Assembly (NCBI GenBank): GCA_050015095.1
Contig: JBEKCC010000006.1
Coordinates: 1 to 64,000 of the forward strand
Source: MVRE01 sp015660965
GTDB taxonomy: Archaea > Halobacteriota > Methanomicrobia > Methanomicrobiales > Methanospirillaceae
Length of the DNA stretch: 64,000 nucleotides
Direction of reading: 5' to 3'
Part shown: positions 7,137-15,884 of the stretch, one piece after another
Layout of the letters: each line of letters opens with the position of its first letter
How positions within the stretch are numbered: the first letter of the stretch is position 1
Position numbers and translations under genes: made by a program
The notes under the pieces: generated by a model
Database searches by the model: none
Told to the model about the DNA's origin: nothing
Seen by the model: only the letters and a program-made list of their open reading frames with translations

Positions 7137-7759
7137 TTCTCCTTTGATTTACGACCAGTTCGCTCCTTCTTTTCCTTCTTTTCTGCTGGTGGTTCTTTCT
7201 GTCTCTCTTTCTCTTGGTTCATATCTTCTTCAAGCCATAGTGCTGTCCCAAGTCCCGCCTGACGCATTGTAAGGCCAATCTTACTATCACGGGGTTCGCG
7301 TTCATTCAGGCTTAATGTTACAACTCTGGCTCGAACTGAATCTCCTACACCAATATATCTTTTTGACTCCTGACAGATTAACCGAGAATTTTTCTCATCG
7401 TAGTTGATGTATTCATCTGAGATTTGGCTCACGTGAAGCATGGCATCAATAGGACCGAGAGAAACAAATGCACCAAAACTTGTTGTCTCAACCACAACCC
7501 CTTCAATTACTTCTTGCAATGTAAGACGTAGGACTAGTGCTTCGAATTTCACATCGTAATATACGCCACCATCTCCGGGAACCAGTTCCCCCTCACCAAC
7601 ATCGAGCACTCGCGTAATGCAGATAAATATCCCGATCTCTTTGTCAATACTACCCTCTAAATGCTCCTGCAAGACATCTAAAAGGACTTTTTCGAGTTTC
7701 TCCCCAAGGCGGATGGGAGGTACCCTGACCTTATCCTCAAGCTGTATTTTATTATACAT
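7133..7759 (-). CDS. rpoE: DNA-directed RNA polymerase subunit Rpo7 (RpoE')
   Basis: 208 residues. The N-terminal RNP-like domain (MYNKIQLEDKVRVPPIRLG) is followed by an S1/OB domain beginning near residue 80 (EGVVVETTSFGAFVSLGPID). Rpo7 forms the polymerase stalk with Rpo4 and binds emerging RNA. The last 35 residues are a lysine/glutamate-rich tail (EKERQKEPPAEKKEKKERTG) that looks disordered and is longer than the usual archaeal C-terminus. It lies 9 bases after the PIN gene. Confidence 0.95.
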   Translation of the reverse strand: MYNKIQLEDKVRVPPIRLGEKLEKVLLDVLQEHLEGSIDKEIGIFICITRVLDVGEGELVPGDGGVYYDVKFEALVLRLTLQEVIEGVVVETTSFGAFVSLGPIDAMLHVSQISDEYINYDEKNSRLICQESKRYIGVGDSVRARVVTLSLNEREPRDSKIGLTMRQAGLGTALWLEEDMNQEKERQKEPPAEKKEKKERTGRKSKEK

Positions 7760-7768
7760 AGCAATTCC

Positions 7769-8152
7769 CTAGCTTTTTATTAGTTCCAGTCTTTTCTGTT
7801 TTCTCATAGATATAACACCGATCCTTTGGGAGAGAAGAATCTGTCTCAAGTGCCGGTCATTTGTTACAACGATACATCCATGTTTTTTTGCATAATTAAC
7901 TATTTGCTGATCGACAGAACCCACTGATAGTTCCTCGATTAGTACTTTTGTACATTTCTTTACAATTTCTAAGCCATAACGCGCTGCAGCAGCATCTCTT
8001 CCTTTACCAGAAGATATACCGGCAAGTTCACGAACCACAACATCAAGCACTAGCGGTTCAAACGCACCGATGAGTTGCCGGAGTTCATCAAATAGATCAA
8101 GTGAAAATTGTGCTGGCATCATGAGAGCATTAGCGTCAAAGAGTATCTTCAT
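7769..8152 (-). CDS. PIN-domain ribonuclease-like protein (Fcf1/VapC9 type)
   Basis: 127 residues forming one PIN domain. The metal-binding acidic residues appear as D6 (ILFDANAL), E42 (VRELAG), D81 (VDQQI) and D99 (VTNDRHLR). This family occurs in archaea next to aIF2-gamma or rpoE and is related to the eukaryotic rRNA-processing factor Fcf1/Utp24. Its constant place in a translation/transcription operon and the lack of an antitoxin gene argue against a VapC toxin. The substrate is unknown; rRNA or tRNA processing is inference. It overlaps the aIF2-gamma stop (ATGA). Confidence 0.85.
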   Translation of the reverse strand: MKILFDANALMMPAQFSLDLFDELRQLIGAFEPLVLDVVVRELAGISSGKGRDAAAARYGLEIVKKCTKVLIEELSVGSVDQQIVNYAKKHGCIVVTNDRHLRQILLSQRIGVISMRKQKRLELIKS

Positions 8153-9384
8153 TCGCTCAGTATGCCCATACCTATCAATCGCCAGCGTGCTCCCACCTGC
8201 CGGCTGATTGCGATCCGTGCCTCAAGTTCAGCGGATACTGGTCGCTTCAGCTGAATTTCAACAATGTCCTTTTTTGTGTTAGTAACAATACCAACAGTGA
8301 CCGCTGTACCCACAGAAAGCATCAGCGGTTCATTGTGTTTCAATGGTTCGATTGCTAGTTCACTTGTGGCACCTACGACACGCTCCATAAGTGTGACTCG
8401 GCACCTGATTCGATCCCATACCGTAGGAAGCTTGCCGATGTGACCCACGACCTGTCCGGCAAGAGCGTCGCTTTTAGTAAGTGCAGGATCAAGTTTTGTC
8501 CCAACTCCAAGAAGGCCTCCCGGTGTTGCCTCAACAACTTTGGTCGATCCAGCATTAATTGAGGTAATTGTAGTAGTGATAGGTTCCCATTTAATTCGGT
8601 TTTCAACTTGAAGTTGTCTTCCTGGCCGTATCTCAATCTCCTCTCCCTCTCGCAAGACCCCTCGAATTAGTGAACCCCCTATAACACCGCCTTTCACTTC
8701 CTTCCAATTGCATCCGGGTTTGTTTACATCAAAGGACCGTGCTATCAGCATCACTGGCTCAGCATTTGGATCGCGTGTTGGTTCTGGGATTGTTGCATCA
8801 AGTGCTTGAATAAGTGCTTCCATATTGATCCCTTTCTGAGCAGACACTGGAATGATTGGAGCGTTTTCAGCAATAGTACCTTTAATAAAATCTTTTATCT
8901 GTTGGTAATTCTCAATGGCTGCTTTTTGACTTACGACATCAATTTTATTCTGGACGATCACAATTTTGTTGATGCCAACAAGTTCCAGCGCCATCAGGTG
9001 TTCCTTTGTTTGTGGTTGTGGGCATCTCTCTGATGCGGATATAACGAGCATCGCTCCATCCATCAGTGCTGAGCCAGAAAGCATTGTTGCCATGAGTGTC
9101 TCATGCCCTGGCGCATCCACGAATGAAATGGATCGGAAGGCTGTCCCATTGGTACCACAGACGGGGCAATTCGGATTTGTTGAGTAAGCGTCAGATCCTT
9201 GGCATGATGAACATCGGTAAAACGTTGCATCAGCATAACCTAGACGTATCGAGATACCTCGTTTAATTTCTTCACTGTGCCGGTCGGTCCACGTCCCTGT
9301 AAGAGCATTTACTAGTGTAGTTTTACCATGATCGACATGACCAACAACACCTATATTGACGCTGGGGATTGTCACATCTTGCAA
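8149..9384 (-). CDS. eif2g: Translation initiation factor aIF2 subunit gamma
   Basis: 411 residues, the GTPase subunit that carries Met-tRNAi to the 30S subunit. G1 GHVDHGKT is at 15-22, the zinc knuckle cysteines C58, C61, C73 and C76 follow, then DAPGHE and NKID, and finally two beta-barrel domains. The start is a TTG at 9384: AAGGAGGT (minus strand, 9402-9395) lies 10 bases upstream and no ATG precedes the conserved IPSVNIGVVGHVDHG. It is the first gene of the operon running down to L40e. Confidence 0.97.
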   Translation of the reverse strand: MQDVTIPSVNIGVVGHVDHGKTTLVNALTGTWTDRHSEEIKRGISIRLGYADATFYRCSSCQGSDAYSTNPNCPVCGTNGTAFRSISFVDAPGHETLMATMLSGSALMDGAMLVISASERCPQPQTKEHLMALELVGINKIVIVQNKIDVVSQKAAIENYQQIKDFIKGTIAENAPIIPVSAQKGINMEALIQALDATIPEPTRDPNAEPVMLIARSFDVNKPGCNWKEVKGGVIGGSLIRGVLREGEEIEIRPGRQLQVENRIKWEPITTTITSINAGSTKVVEATPGGLLGVGTKLDPALTKSDALAGQVVGHIGKLPTVWDRIRCRVTLMERVVGATSELAIEPLKHNEPLMLSVGTAVTVGIVTNTKKDIVEIQLKRPVSAELEARIAISRQVGARWRLIGMGILSE

Positions 9385-9394
9385 TTGAAATTCA

Positions 9395-9402
9395 ACCTCC
9401 TT
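9395..9402 (-). promoter_or_regulatory. Strong Shine-Dalgarno that fixes the aIF2-gamma TTG start
   Basis: AAGGAGGT on the minus strand ends 10 bases before TTG 9384. A TATA-like element ATGTATAAGTAT (9432-9421) would start the transcript near 9402, just including this site. A second A/T box at 9406-9415 is too close to allow the Shine-Dalgarno to be transcribed. Confidence 0.7.
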
Positions 9403-9554
9403 ACTCTATATATAACGATGATACTTATACATAACCAGTAAAACTCTATCGTTAAAAAATGATGAAAATAGATCTAAAAATGAGATTTTTATTTATTTTT
9501 TTGGCTTAATTCAATCTAAAACCTTCTTATCTTGTGTTACAAAAAGAAATCGAA

Positions 9555-9580
9555 ATGTTAAAAATGACATAAAATAACAT
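9555..9580. promoter_or_regulatory. Inverted repeat ATGTTA-N14-TAACAT upstream of nikR (putative NikR operator)
   Basis: Two 6-bp half-sites, 9555-9560 and 9575-9580, are perfect reverse complements separated by 14 bases. The right half overlaps an A/T-rich TATA-like stretch (cataaaataac), and the dyad ends 17 bases before ATG 9598. Known NikR operators are also dyads with wide spacers, for example half-sites of GTGTTAC type with a 13-14 base spacer in some bacteria. Autoregulation by NikR is inferred. Confidence 0.5.
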
Positions 9581-9597
9581 CAGCGTAAGGATTCTTT

Positions 9598-10020
9598 ATG
9601 ACAATTGATAGTGAACTTTCTCGCATCGGTATTTCATTGCCTAAGCACCTTTTGGATCAATTCGATCAGATTATCAACTACCGTGGCTACTCGTCACGAT
9701 CTGAAGGGATCAGGGATGCAATACGAAGTTATATCCAGTATTATAAATGGATGGCTGATGTTAAGGGTGAACGTCAAGGCGTAATTACGATGATATACGA
9801 CCATGACCAACGAGGACTTCTAGTCGTGCTTACGGATATTCAGCACGAGTTTAAAGGTATTATCCAAGCGTCACTACATTCTCATGTGACAGAGTCACGT
9901 TGTCTTGAAGTGATTCTGTTACGTGGCGATGGCACCCAGTTGAAATCTCTTGCAGAGAGATTGATGGCCCAGAAAGGCGTGGAATCAGTAAAATTGACTA
10001 CGATAGGAGTGGAGGATTAA
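9598..10020 (+). CDS. nikR: Nickel-responsive transcriptional regulator NikR
   Basis: 140 residues. A ribbon-helix-helix DNA-binding domain (residues 1-50, RIGISLPKHLLDQFDQII and GYSSRSEGIRDAIR) is joined to an ACT-type nickel-sensing domain. All four residues of the square-planar nickel site are present with the same spacing as in E. coli NikR: H83, H94, H96 and C102. It probably controls nickel uptake in an organism whose hydrogenase and methyl-CoM reductase need nickel. No nik transporter gene is adjacent. It stands alone, divergent from aIF2-gamma, and its stop overlaps the convergent DUF2098 gene by 4 bases. Confidence 0.96.
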   Translation: MTIDSELSRIGISLPKHLLDQFDQIINYRGYSSRSEGIRDAIRSYIQYYKWMADVKGERQGVITMIYDHDQRGLLVVLTDIQHEFKGIIQASLHSHVTESRCLEVILLRGDGTQLKSLAERLMAQKGVESVKLTTIGVED

Positions 10021-10310
10021 CCCCCTCCCTCACAACTCTGATCAATATTTTTCAAAGCTTCTTGTAATTCGCTCCCAGCGGCGAATTCTCTCTCTTGTGC
10101 GATAATCTTTTTTGCATCCTCAATAATTGTAGTACTCACTTTTTCTGTTGCCTTTGCTGGTATAAGCTGATCAATATGGTAGAGAAGATGGGTGCTATCT
10201 AGTTCTGCAAAAGTATTACCTCGAACGGTCTCGATACGCTGCACGATGCCGGTGGTTCCCGTTCGCGGGTATCGCACCCGCATCCCCACAACGACTTCTT
10301 CCGTATGCAT
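10017..10310 (-). CDS. DUF2098 family protein
   Basis: 97 residues starting at ATG 10310 (MHTEEVVVGMRVRYPRTGTT). The N-terminal half is a small beta-barrel-like segment (GMRVRYPRTGTTGIVQRIE ... FAELDSTHLLYH) typical of DUF2098, a family found mainly in methanogens with no assigned function. The C-terminal half is helical and glutamate/lysine rich. The frame upstream to 10409 overlaps the deacetylase and is not credible. It lies 49 bases after the deacetylase on the same strand and converges on nikR with a 4-base overlap of stop regions. Confidence 0.7.
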   Translation of the reverse strand: MHTEEVVVGMRVRYPRTGTTGIVQRIETVRGNTFAELDSTHLLYHIDQLIPAKATEKVSTTIIEDAKKIIAQEREFAAGSELQEALKNIDQSCEGGG

Positions 10311-10359
10311 ACCAGACAATAGGTAATTACTGTGTAATAAAGATGTTTTGTCTAGGTAA

Positions 10360-11343
10360 TTAAATGACAAGTTTCTGAAGCACCGATACGATGCGTTGTG
10401 TACTCTCACGTGGGATAAGAGTATTATCAGGTTCAGGGAAAGAGAAATTCCCTCTTAGAGATAAAAATATTTGTCGGATCGCTTCACCGTGTGAAGGGCC
10501 ATAACCACCTTCGAGAACAAGTGCAAGAGGTGTATCGACCGCAGACATAAGAAGTGATGTTAGAATCCCAAAATCTGCAGGTACCAAACGCATCCCACTT
10601 CGGGGATCATCGGAAAGAGGGTCTTGTCCGGCAGAAACGATCATTAGATCTGGCCTAAAACGCTCAATTGCCGGTAAAAATACTTTTTCAAATACATAAC
10701 GGTAATCGATTATCGTTGCCCCGGCTCGAATTGGAGCATTTATTGTAAATCCTCTTCCTTCACTCTCACCAATTTCATCGACCCATCCTGTTCGGGGAAA
10801 TGAATTACCTTGATGGATCGAGCAGAAAAGGACACGATCACTATTATAAAATATCTTCTGTGTTCCATTTCCGTGATGAAGATCCCAATCCACGATTGCA
10901 ACTCTTTTAACACGATCGAGTGCTACTGATGCAGCTATAGCTGCATTATTGAAAAGGCAGAATCCCATTGAACGGTCAGGTTCCGCATGATGTCCCGGGG
11001 GCCGGACAAGGGCAAAACAATGTTCACCATCAAGAGCACAGTTCGCTGCATCAATGGCTGCACCTGCAGCGTATGATGCAACTTCAAACGAACGGCTTGT
11101 TATATATGTGTTGTTGTCGATAAAGTGAAGTCCTCCATGGGAAGAGAACTCGTGAATCATGCGAATATGAGATGGAGAATGAATACGGAGCAAGTCATCC
11201 CAAGAAGCCGGACGAGGCTCATTCAATGGTATATCTGAGGGAACCCCTTTAATTGCATCTTGGAGTCGGATACTAGATTCATCGTGAGTTTCAAGATCAT
11301 GGTGGGAGAAGATCATCCCGGAAATAGCCCTGCATTGCGTCAT
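10360..11343 (-). CDS. HDAC-fold deacetylase (AcuC/histone deacetylase family)
   Basis: 327 residues of the arginase/deacetylase fold. Catalytic H118 and H119 lie in RPPGHHAEP, the zinc ligands D154 and H156 in VDWDLHHGNGT, and the third ligand D241 in SAGQDPLSDDP; EGGYG closes the active site. Family members remove acetyl groups from small polyamine-like molecules or lysines. No acetyltransferase is nearby, so the substrate is unknown. The length is normal. The start ATG 11343 gives nine residues before the more conserved MIFSHH (ATG 11316), which is a possible alternative start. Confidence 0.93.
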   Translation of the reverse strand: MTQCRAISGMIFSHHDLETHDESSIRLQDAIKGVPSDIPLNEPRPASWDDLLRIHSPSHIRMIHEFSSHGGLHFIDNNTYITSRSFEVASYAAGAAIDAANCALDGEHCFALVRPPGHHAEPDRSMGFCLFNNAAIAASVALDRVKRVAIVDWDLHHGNGTQKIFYNSDRVLFCSIHQGNSFPRTGWVDEIGESEGRGFTINAPIRAGATIIDYRYVFEKVFLPAIERFRPDLMIVSAGQDPLSDDPRSGMRLVPADFGILTSLLMSAVDTPLALVLEGGYGPSHGEAIRQIFLSLRGNFSFPEPDNTLIPRESTQRIVSVLQKLVI

Positions 11344-11420
11344 ATCTATCTAAAATTGACTGTGCGGTTGTTTTCAGAATCAAAAAATCTTATCATAAAA
11401 TTGAATAAAAAGTGTTATTG

Positions 11421-14030
11421 TTAATTAATTGAAAGTCCCTGCATTATTGCATTCTCTGGTACATCGAATTCCTGATAAGAACCAACAATCTTGTATTTAC
11501 CAACTGCTTTTACTGTATAAGGATTATCTCTTGTTGAGTATGGGACAATGAATTCCCCATTAATACTCTGCTGCCGATAAGTGAACTGACGACCCGAATT
11601 CGAGACTAGTGGTATTTCAATTACCCCATTACCTTTGATGTGAGCACCTTTCACGTATTCAAATACTTTTACGTACTTAATGTCAGGAATCTTTGCACCA
11701 TAGACATTACTGGGTGATTCATGAACAAGCCGATAATGTGAGAGAGCAGGGATGTTGTCAACCGGTAGTGATATCGCAGGACTTAATACAGCTGCATGGT
11801 AGCCCTGTTGTGCTTTTTCATTATATTGTTCAGCTTTCAATTGCGCATCGGATGCATTCATAGCATCAGCACGAGTGATTATTGGGTAATTAACTGAGGA
11901 TATTGATGGGTCTACATATTCGACATAATATACGGAAGTTGCGTTTGTCAACGAACCGTCAAAATTGTGAAGTCGGGAGACCATGGTGTCATAATAGTGT
12001 TGATTAATCAATGGAATCGGCACCAATTGATTGGGGTTATCTCTACTCGGTGCACCGTATGTTGTCCAATATGGTGATGCACCAAGTGTTGAGTTGTACC
12101 ATGTTGCCATTGCCCAAAATTTACCGTTGATCGCTTCATCCATCTCAATATCCGTAATCACATACCGAATACCGATATTGTCTGCTATATTGTTTGCTGT
12201 GTTCTCGGACTCAGCCATGAAATACGCCGCAGATCCGTTCGGACCCGCAACTCCTTGTTGGAACGGATTAGCGTTGGGAATTCGTTTTGCAATATAAGTA
12301 ATCATATGTCCATAGTCCCACCACGAGATCACCCCATAAGATGAATTCGGGTACTGGAACGTTTTCTTATCATAAATTGTGAAATAATTCACGCCAGTAT
12401 CGGGTGTGTTATTTCCCATCCATTCCAACGATTCACGCCAATCCCCGTTCATACGGATTGGATTATTAGTTGCATTGATGTAACTGTAATTTACTGATGT
12501 ATAAATAAAAAGAATAGCAATTCCAAGCGCAATTATTAAAAGACCGAGATTTAGGAAATTAAATGATGTGGAACTTATTGCCTTTTTATGACTTTTTTTC
12601 TGTTTTTTTCCTTTGGGGGGTTCGTCTTTTTTGGTTGTTTCTTTGTCATTGGAACTAGATTCGGCAGCTATTCCTTTAACTAATCGAGTCAAATCAGCCA
12701 AGCTGAGGTCTAGTAAAAAATAAATACAGACTGCTGATAGAAGTGCGACGTTAATTGCGGTATAATATTCATATCTGATATGTTGCCAGGTTGAGTAGAA
12801 CATCACGACCGACCAGACAAGTGCGAACACTTGATGCGGATGCTCGTCTTTGAAATTGTTATATACCATGACAAGAGCGCCACCAACAAAAAGAATGAGT
12901 CCATAATTGAAGGCAGCCCACGCGAGATCAGTACTCCATCCTCTTGCCTCTTGGACAGTATTTGTTATGGGTTGTTGCCCAAAGAATTGGAATAAATCAA
13001 CGATAAATAAGTTGAATAGTTGGGGAAATGCTACAAACAAAATTCCGACAGCAACAATTAATAAACCAAGAAGAGTTGCAGGATAATAGTATTTTTCCCG
13101 ACCCTTAAGATACCGAGCAAGAAGGTACAAAGCACCGGTACCTCCGATAATAATGAGATAGGCATAAATGTGACCTAATGAATATGTCGAAAGGTCAATT
13201 GCACTACTGCTATTTTTAAATCCAAAGATAAAGAGCCCTATAATTGCAATACTAAAACAAACTCCATTAATAATTAAGAGATATTCTGTCGACTTGTTTC
13301 GATAAAAATCAATGAATGATTGTATGATTGTAAAGATACCCACAATCATAGCAAAAAGGATCATCGTTGGCATTAAAAAAAGACCAAGCAGGTAAGCAAT
13401 ACCCGCAAAACAAGAGAATATGAATGTTGTTTTATAACTATCAAACTTTTTCAAATCTATCGTTTTCCCTTTGTCTGATAGTATCGCATAAATGTAAAGT
13501 AAACAGAAGAGTGTCGAAAAAAGCACTTCGCCAATATGATGATCGAAATATCCATAGAACGAACGATAAAAGAACTGGCCTGAAACTATTGCAGTGAATC
13601 CTGAAGCGAGGAGCCCCGTTTTCCAATCCCCGCAGACTTTGCCAACAAAATACATTAAAACCACTGTTATGGTCGCCATTATTGGTGGAATGAGGAGGCA
13701 GGTCCCTATAATCTCCGGGCGGGTTGTAGCACCAGTGATCATACAGGCAAAAGCTGAAATATAAATGAAAAGCGGCCCCCAGTAAATCGTTGTTCCCAAC
13801 GGATACAATGTCATGGGGTCGTACCAGGTATATATCGGGAAATTTGTGAGAAGTTGTTCAACTTGACGTAGGTTGTAAAGTGGATCATCACTACCGACTA
13901 TTGTGAGGATATCGGTATTACCCATATTGAGCATTGGAATCAGGCGTAGCCAGAGTGCAAATAAGGAAAAAATTGCAATAAGGCCGATAATAAAATATGT
14001 TCGGTAATTTTTTAGCTTGGGGCCGAGCAT
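11421..14030 (-). CDS. aglB: Dolichyl-phosphooligosaccharide-protein glycotransferase AglB (STT3)
   Basis: 869 residues. Moves the lipid-linked glycan onto Asn of N-x-S/T sequons on the outer face of the membrane. The first ~510 residues hold many transmembrane helices, with the catalytic loop motif GSDDPLYNLRQ near residue 43 and a conserved DHH (GYFDHHIGE) near 160. A lysine-rich cytosolic loop follows (about 450-485). The hallmark WWDYG is at 570-574 at the start of the soluble C-terminal domain. It is the last gene of the sugar nucleotide operon and probably glycosylates S-layer, pilin or archaellin proteins. Confidence 0.95.
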   Translation of the reverse strand: MLGPKLKNYRTYFIIGLIAIFSLFALWLRLIPMLNMGNTDILTIVGSDDPLYNLRQVEQLLTNFPIYTWYDPMTLYPLGTTIYWGPLFIYISAFACMITGATTRPEIIGTCLLIPPIMATITVVLMYFVGKVCGDWKTGLLASGFTAIVSGQFFYRSFYGYFDHHIGEVLFSTLFCLLYIYAILSDKGKTIDLKKFDSYKTTFIFSCFAGIAYLLGLFLMPTMILFAMIVGIFTIIQSFIDFYRNKSTEYLLIINGVCFSIAIIGLFIFGFKNSSSAIDLSTYSLGHIYAYLIIIGGTGALYLLARYLKGREKYYYPATLLGLLIVAVGILFVAFPQLFNLFIVDLFQFFGQQPITNTVQEARGWSTDLAWAAFNYGLILFVGGALVMVYNNFKDEHPHQVFALVWSVVMFYSTWQHIRYEYYTAINVALLSAVCIYFLLDLSLADLTRLVKGIAAESSSNDKETTKKDEPPKGKKQKKSHKKAISSTSFNFLNLGLLIIALGIAILFIYTSVNYSYINATNNPIRMNGDWRESLEWMGNNTPDTGVNYFTIYDKKTFQYPNSSYGVISWWDYGHMITYIAKRIPNANPFQQGVAGPNGSAAYFMAESENTANNIADNIGIRYVITDIEMDEAINGKFWAMATWYNSTLGASPYWTTYGAPSRDNPNQLVPIPLINQHYYDTMVSRLHNFDGSLTNATSVYYVEYVDPSISSVNYPIITRADAMNASDAQLKAEQYNEKAQQGYHAAVLSPAISLPVDNIPALSHYRLVHESPSNVYGAKIPDIKYVKVFEYVKGAHIKGNGVIEIPLVSNSGRQFTYRQQSINGEFIVPYSTRDNPYTVKAVGKYKIVGSYQEFDVPENAIMQGLSIN

Positions 14031-14087
14031 TCAATCATCCTATAGAAGTACTAAGTTGCTAACGAGAGGAGAAATAAATTTGGATGA

Positions 14088-15227
14088 TCACGATTGAGAT
14101 ATCAAATTAAAAATCGATTCAAACTGGCGAGATTTTTCTTTCCAACTATATTGTCCAAGATTAATATCATAATTAACGGGTTTATCAATGATTGATTTGA
14201 TACATTCAAAATACTCTTGTTTTGTGCGGTATACGAAAAGATTCGGTCCACCGATCTTTATTACATCTGGAATCGGGCTCATAACGATGGGTTTTTGGCA
14301 TGCAGAATATTCAAAAAATTTGTTGGGGAGAGCGATATCGACCCATTGTGGTGGTAAAAGCGGAATTGTACAGGCATCCATGCAAGAAATAAATTTAGGG
14401 AGATCCTCATAAGGTGCGATTCCAGTAAATATAACGTGGTTCTGTAAATTTAAATCTTGGACAAGATGATGGAGTTCATCCATATATTCTGTAAAGAGAG
14501 ATCCCCCAACAATCAGTAGTTTTGTGTTTTTTTGGTAAGTGATTATTTCAGGAAGTGAGCGAATCAACTCGTCAATAGCATACCATCGTTCGATACTTCC
14601 AATATACCCGATAACAAAATCATCATTGCTAATTCCGAGTTCTTCTCGTTTTAAAGACCCATCTAAGGGTTTGAAAAGATTTGTATCAACTCCATTTGTG
14701 ATAAGATCGGCATTAAAACCAAATCCCTTCAATTTATCTACAAGTGACGGCGATACCGTTGTTATTTTATTACTATTTTTCAGGTTGCGTCTTGTGATTT
14801 CCCAGACAACATTGCGGACAGTCCATTGCACTATACGATTTTTCATATATGCAGCTGCTGAATCGGGAAACCAATCCTTAAGGTCAAAAATTACTGGGAT
14901 TTCATTTTTTTTTGCCGCATGAATAGCAGCAGTTCCGGCAAGTACATGGGCTGCAACGACAATATCGATTCCTTGCTCTTTTACAATTTTGTTGATAACA
15001 TGAAGATGGTATGGTGCATTGAATGTATAGTGAAGGAGTGGGTTTTTAAATGGAAACTGCGTTGCTTCGTGTACAACTAATCGTGTCTTTCGCTCTATCC
15101 CCCGGCTGACATGAAAATGAGGGACGTGCACTTCGTGACGGGTTGCTAATTCTTCAAAAATATTATGATGACGAGATAGTATTGGATGATGAATATAGTC
15201 TTGGGTTGAGACTAACAGAATTTTCAT
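14088..15227 (-). CDS. Glycosyltransferase, family 4 (GT-B fold)
   Basis: 379 residues with two Rossmann-like halves. Recognisable features are MKILLVSTQDYIHH at the N-terminus, the linker ending in ITNGVDTNLFKP, the donor-binding half starting VIGYIGSIERWYAIDEL, and the E-x7-E type sugar nucleotide motif region ALPNKFFEYSACQKPIV. The donor and acceptor are not predictable. Its place between the acyltransferase and aglB suggests that it adds a sugar to the lipid-linked glycan. No signal peptide or membrane segment is seen, so it is cytosolic or membrane-peripheral. Confidence 0.88.
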   Translation of the reverse strand: MKILLVSTQDYIHHPILSRHHNIFEELATRHEVHVPHFHVSRGIERKTRLVVHEATQFPFKNPLLHYTFNAPYHLHVINKIVKEQGIDIVVAAHVLAGTAAIHAAKKNEIPVIFDLKDWFPDSAAAYMKNRIVQWTVRNVVWEITRRNLKNSNKITTVSPSLVDKLKGFGFNADLITNGVDTNLFKPLDGSLKREELGISNDDFVIGYIGSIERWYAIDELIRSLPEIITYQKNTKLLIVGGSLFTEYMDELHHLVQDLNLQNHVIFTGIAPYEDLPKFISCMDACTIPLLPPQWVDIALPNKFFEYSACQKPIVMSPIPDVIKIGGPNLFVYRTKQEYFECIKSIIDKPVNYDINLGQYSWKEKSRQFESIFNLISQS

Positions 15228-15284
15228 AATGGTACATCCCTTTAATAAAATTTACGTAGATGAACGAATTTTTTACTAATCATT

Positions 15285-15884
15285 CTAGCGTCGAGTCCTC
15301 ATCTCTTTTGGGAGGTTTGTCATCTTCGCTGGTACTCCAATAGCAAGTGAAAAAGGAGGAACATCCTTTGTTACAATTGCACCAGCAGCAATAAGGGCCC
15401 CCTCTCCGATATGCACATTAGGTAAAATAGTAGCATTAGCTCCGATTGATGTACCATCAGACAACGTAGGGCCTTTTAAATTCTCTATGCGTGACGGTGG
15501 ATATCGATCATTGGTTAGAACAACATTTGGACCAATGAATACTCTATTGCCAATTGTCGTATCTGTTGGAATATAAACCAAGCTTTGGAGGTTTACATCG
15601 TTTCCTATTGAGCATTTACCCTCAATAATAGATGAGGATCCAATTGTAACCCTATTACCGATTGTAGTCTTCTCTCGAATTAATACATTATGTCCAGAAG
15701 TGAAATCATCTCCAATTACAACATCGCAATAAATAATAGTTCCAGAACGTATAGTCGCACGTTTGCCAAGTGTTGTTCCTGGATATCCGTTCTTTCCGAT
15801 TTTATCATGACTGGGGAATCCTAATGTGACGGGTTCAAAGATCTGTGCCCCATTACCAAGTCTGTTAATTCCATATTCTATCAT
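15285..15884 (-). CDS. Left-handed beta-helix acyl/acetyltransferase
   Basis: 199 residues made almost entirely of hexapeptide repeats ([IV]GxxxxI), for example IGNRVTIGSSSIIEG and IGANATILPNVHIGEG, ending in the acetyltransferase cap AIVTKDVPPFSLAIGVPAK. Enzymes of this type (WlbB/WbpD-like) N-acetylate UDP-amino sugars, or O-acetylate sugars. The start ATG overlaps the glmS stop (ATGA), so it belongs to the UDP-GlcNAc operon and probably modifies a nucleotide sugar for the N-glycan. Confidence 0.88.
   Translation of the reverse strand: MIEYGINRLGNGAQIFEPVTLGFPSHDKIGKNGYPGTTLGKRATIRSGTIIYCDVVIGDDFTSGHNVLIREKTTIGNRVTIGSSSIIEGKCSIGNDVNLQSLVYIPTDTTIGNRVFIGPNVVLTNDRYPPSRIENLKGPTLSDGTSIGANATILPNVHIGEGALIAAGAIVTKDVPPFSLAIGVPAKMTNLPKEMRTRR

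Noticed and set aside
7769..8152. VapC toxin of a toxin-antitoxin pair
   Set aside because: No antitoxin gene is adjacent; the PIN gene is embedded in a translation and transcription operon with a 4-base overlap.
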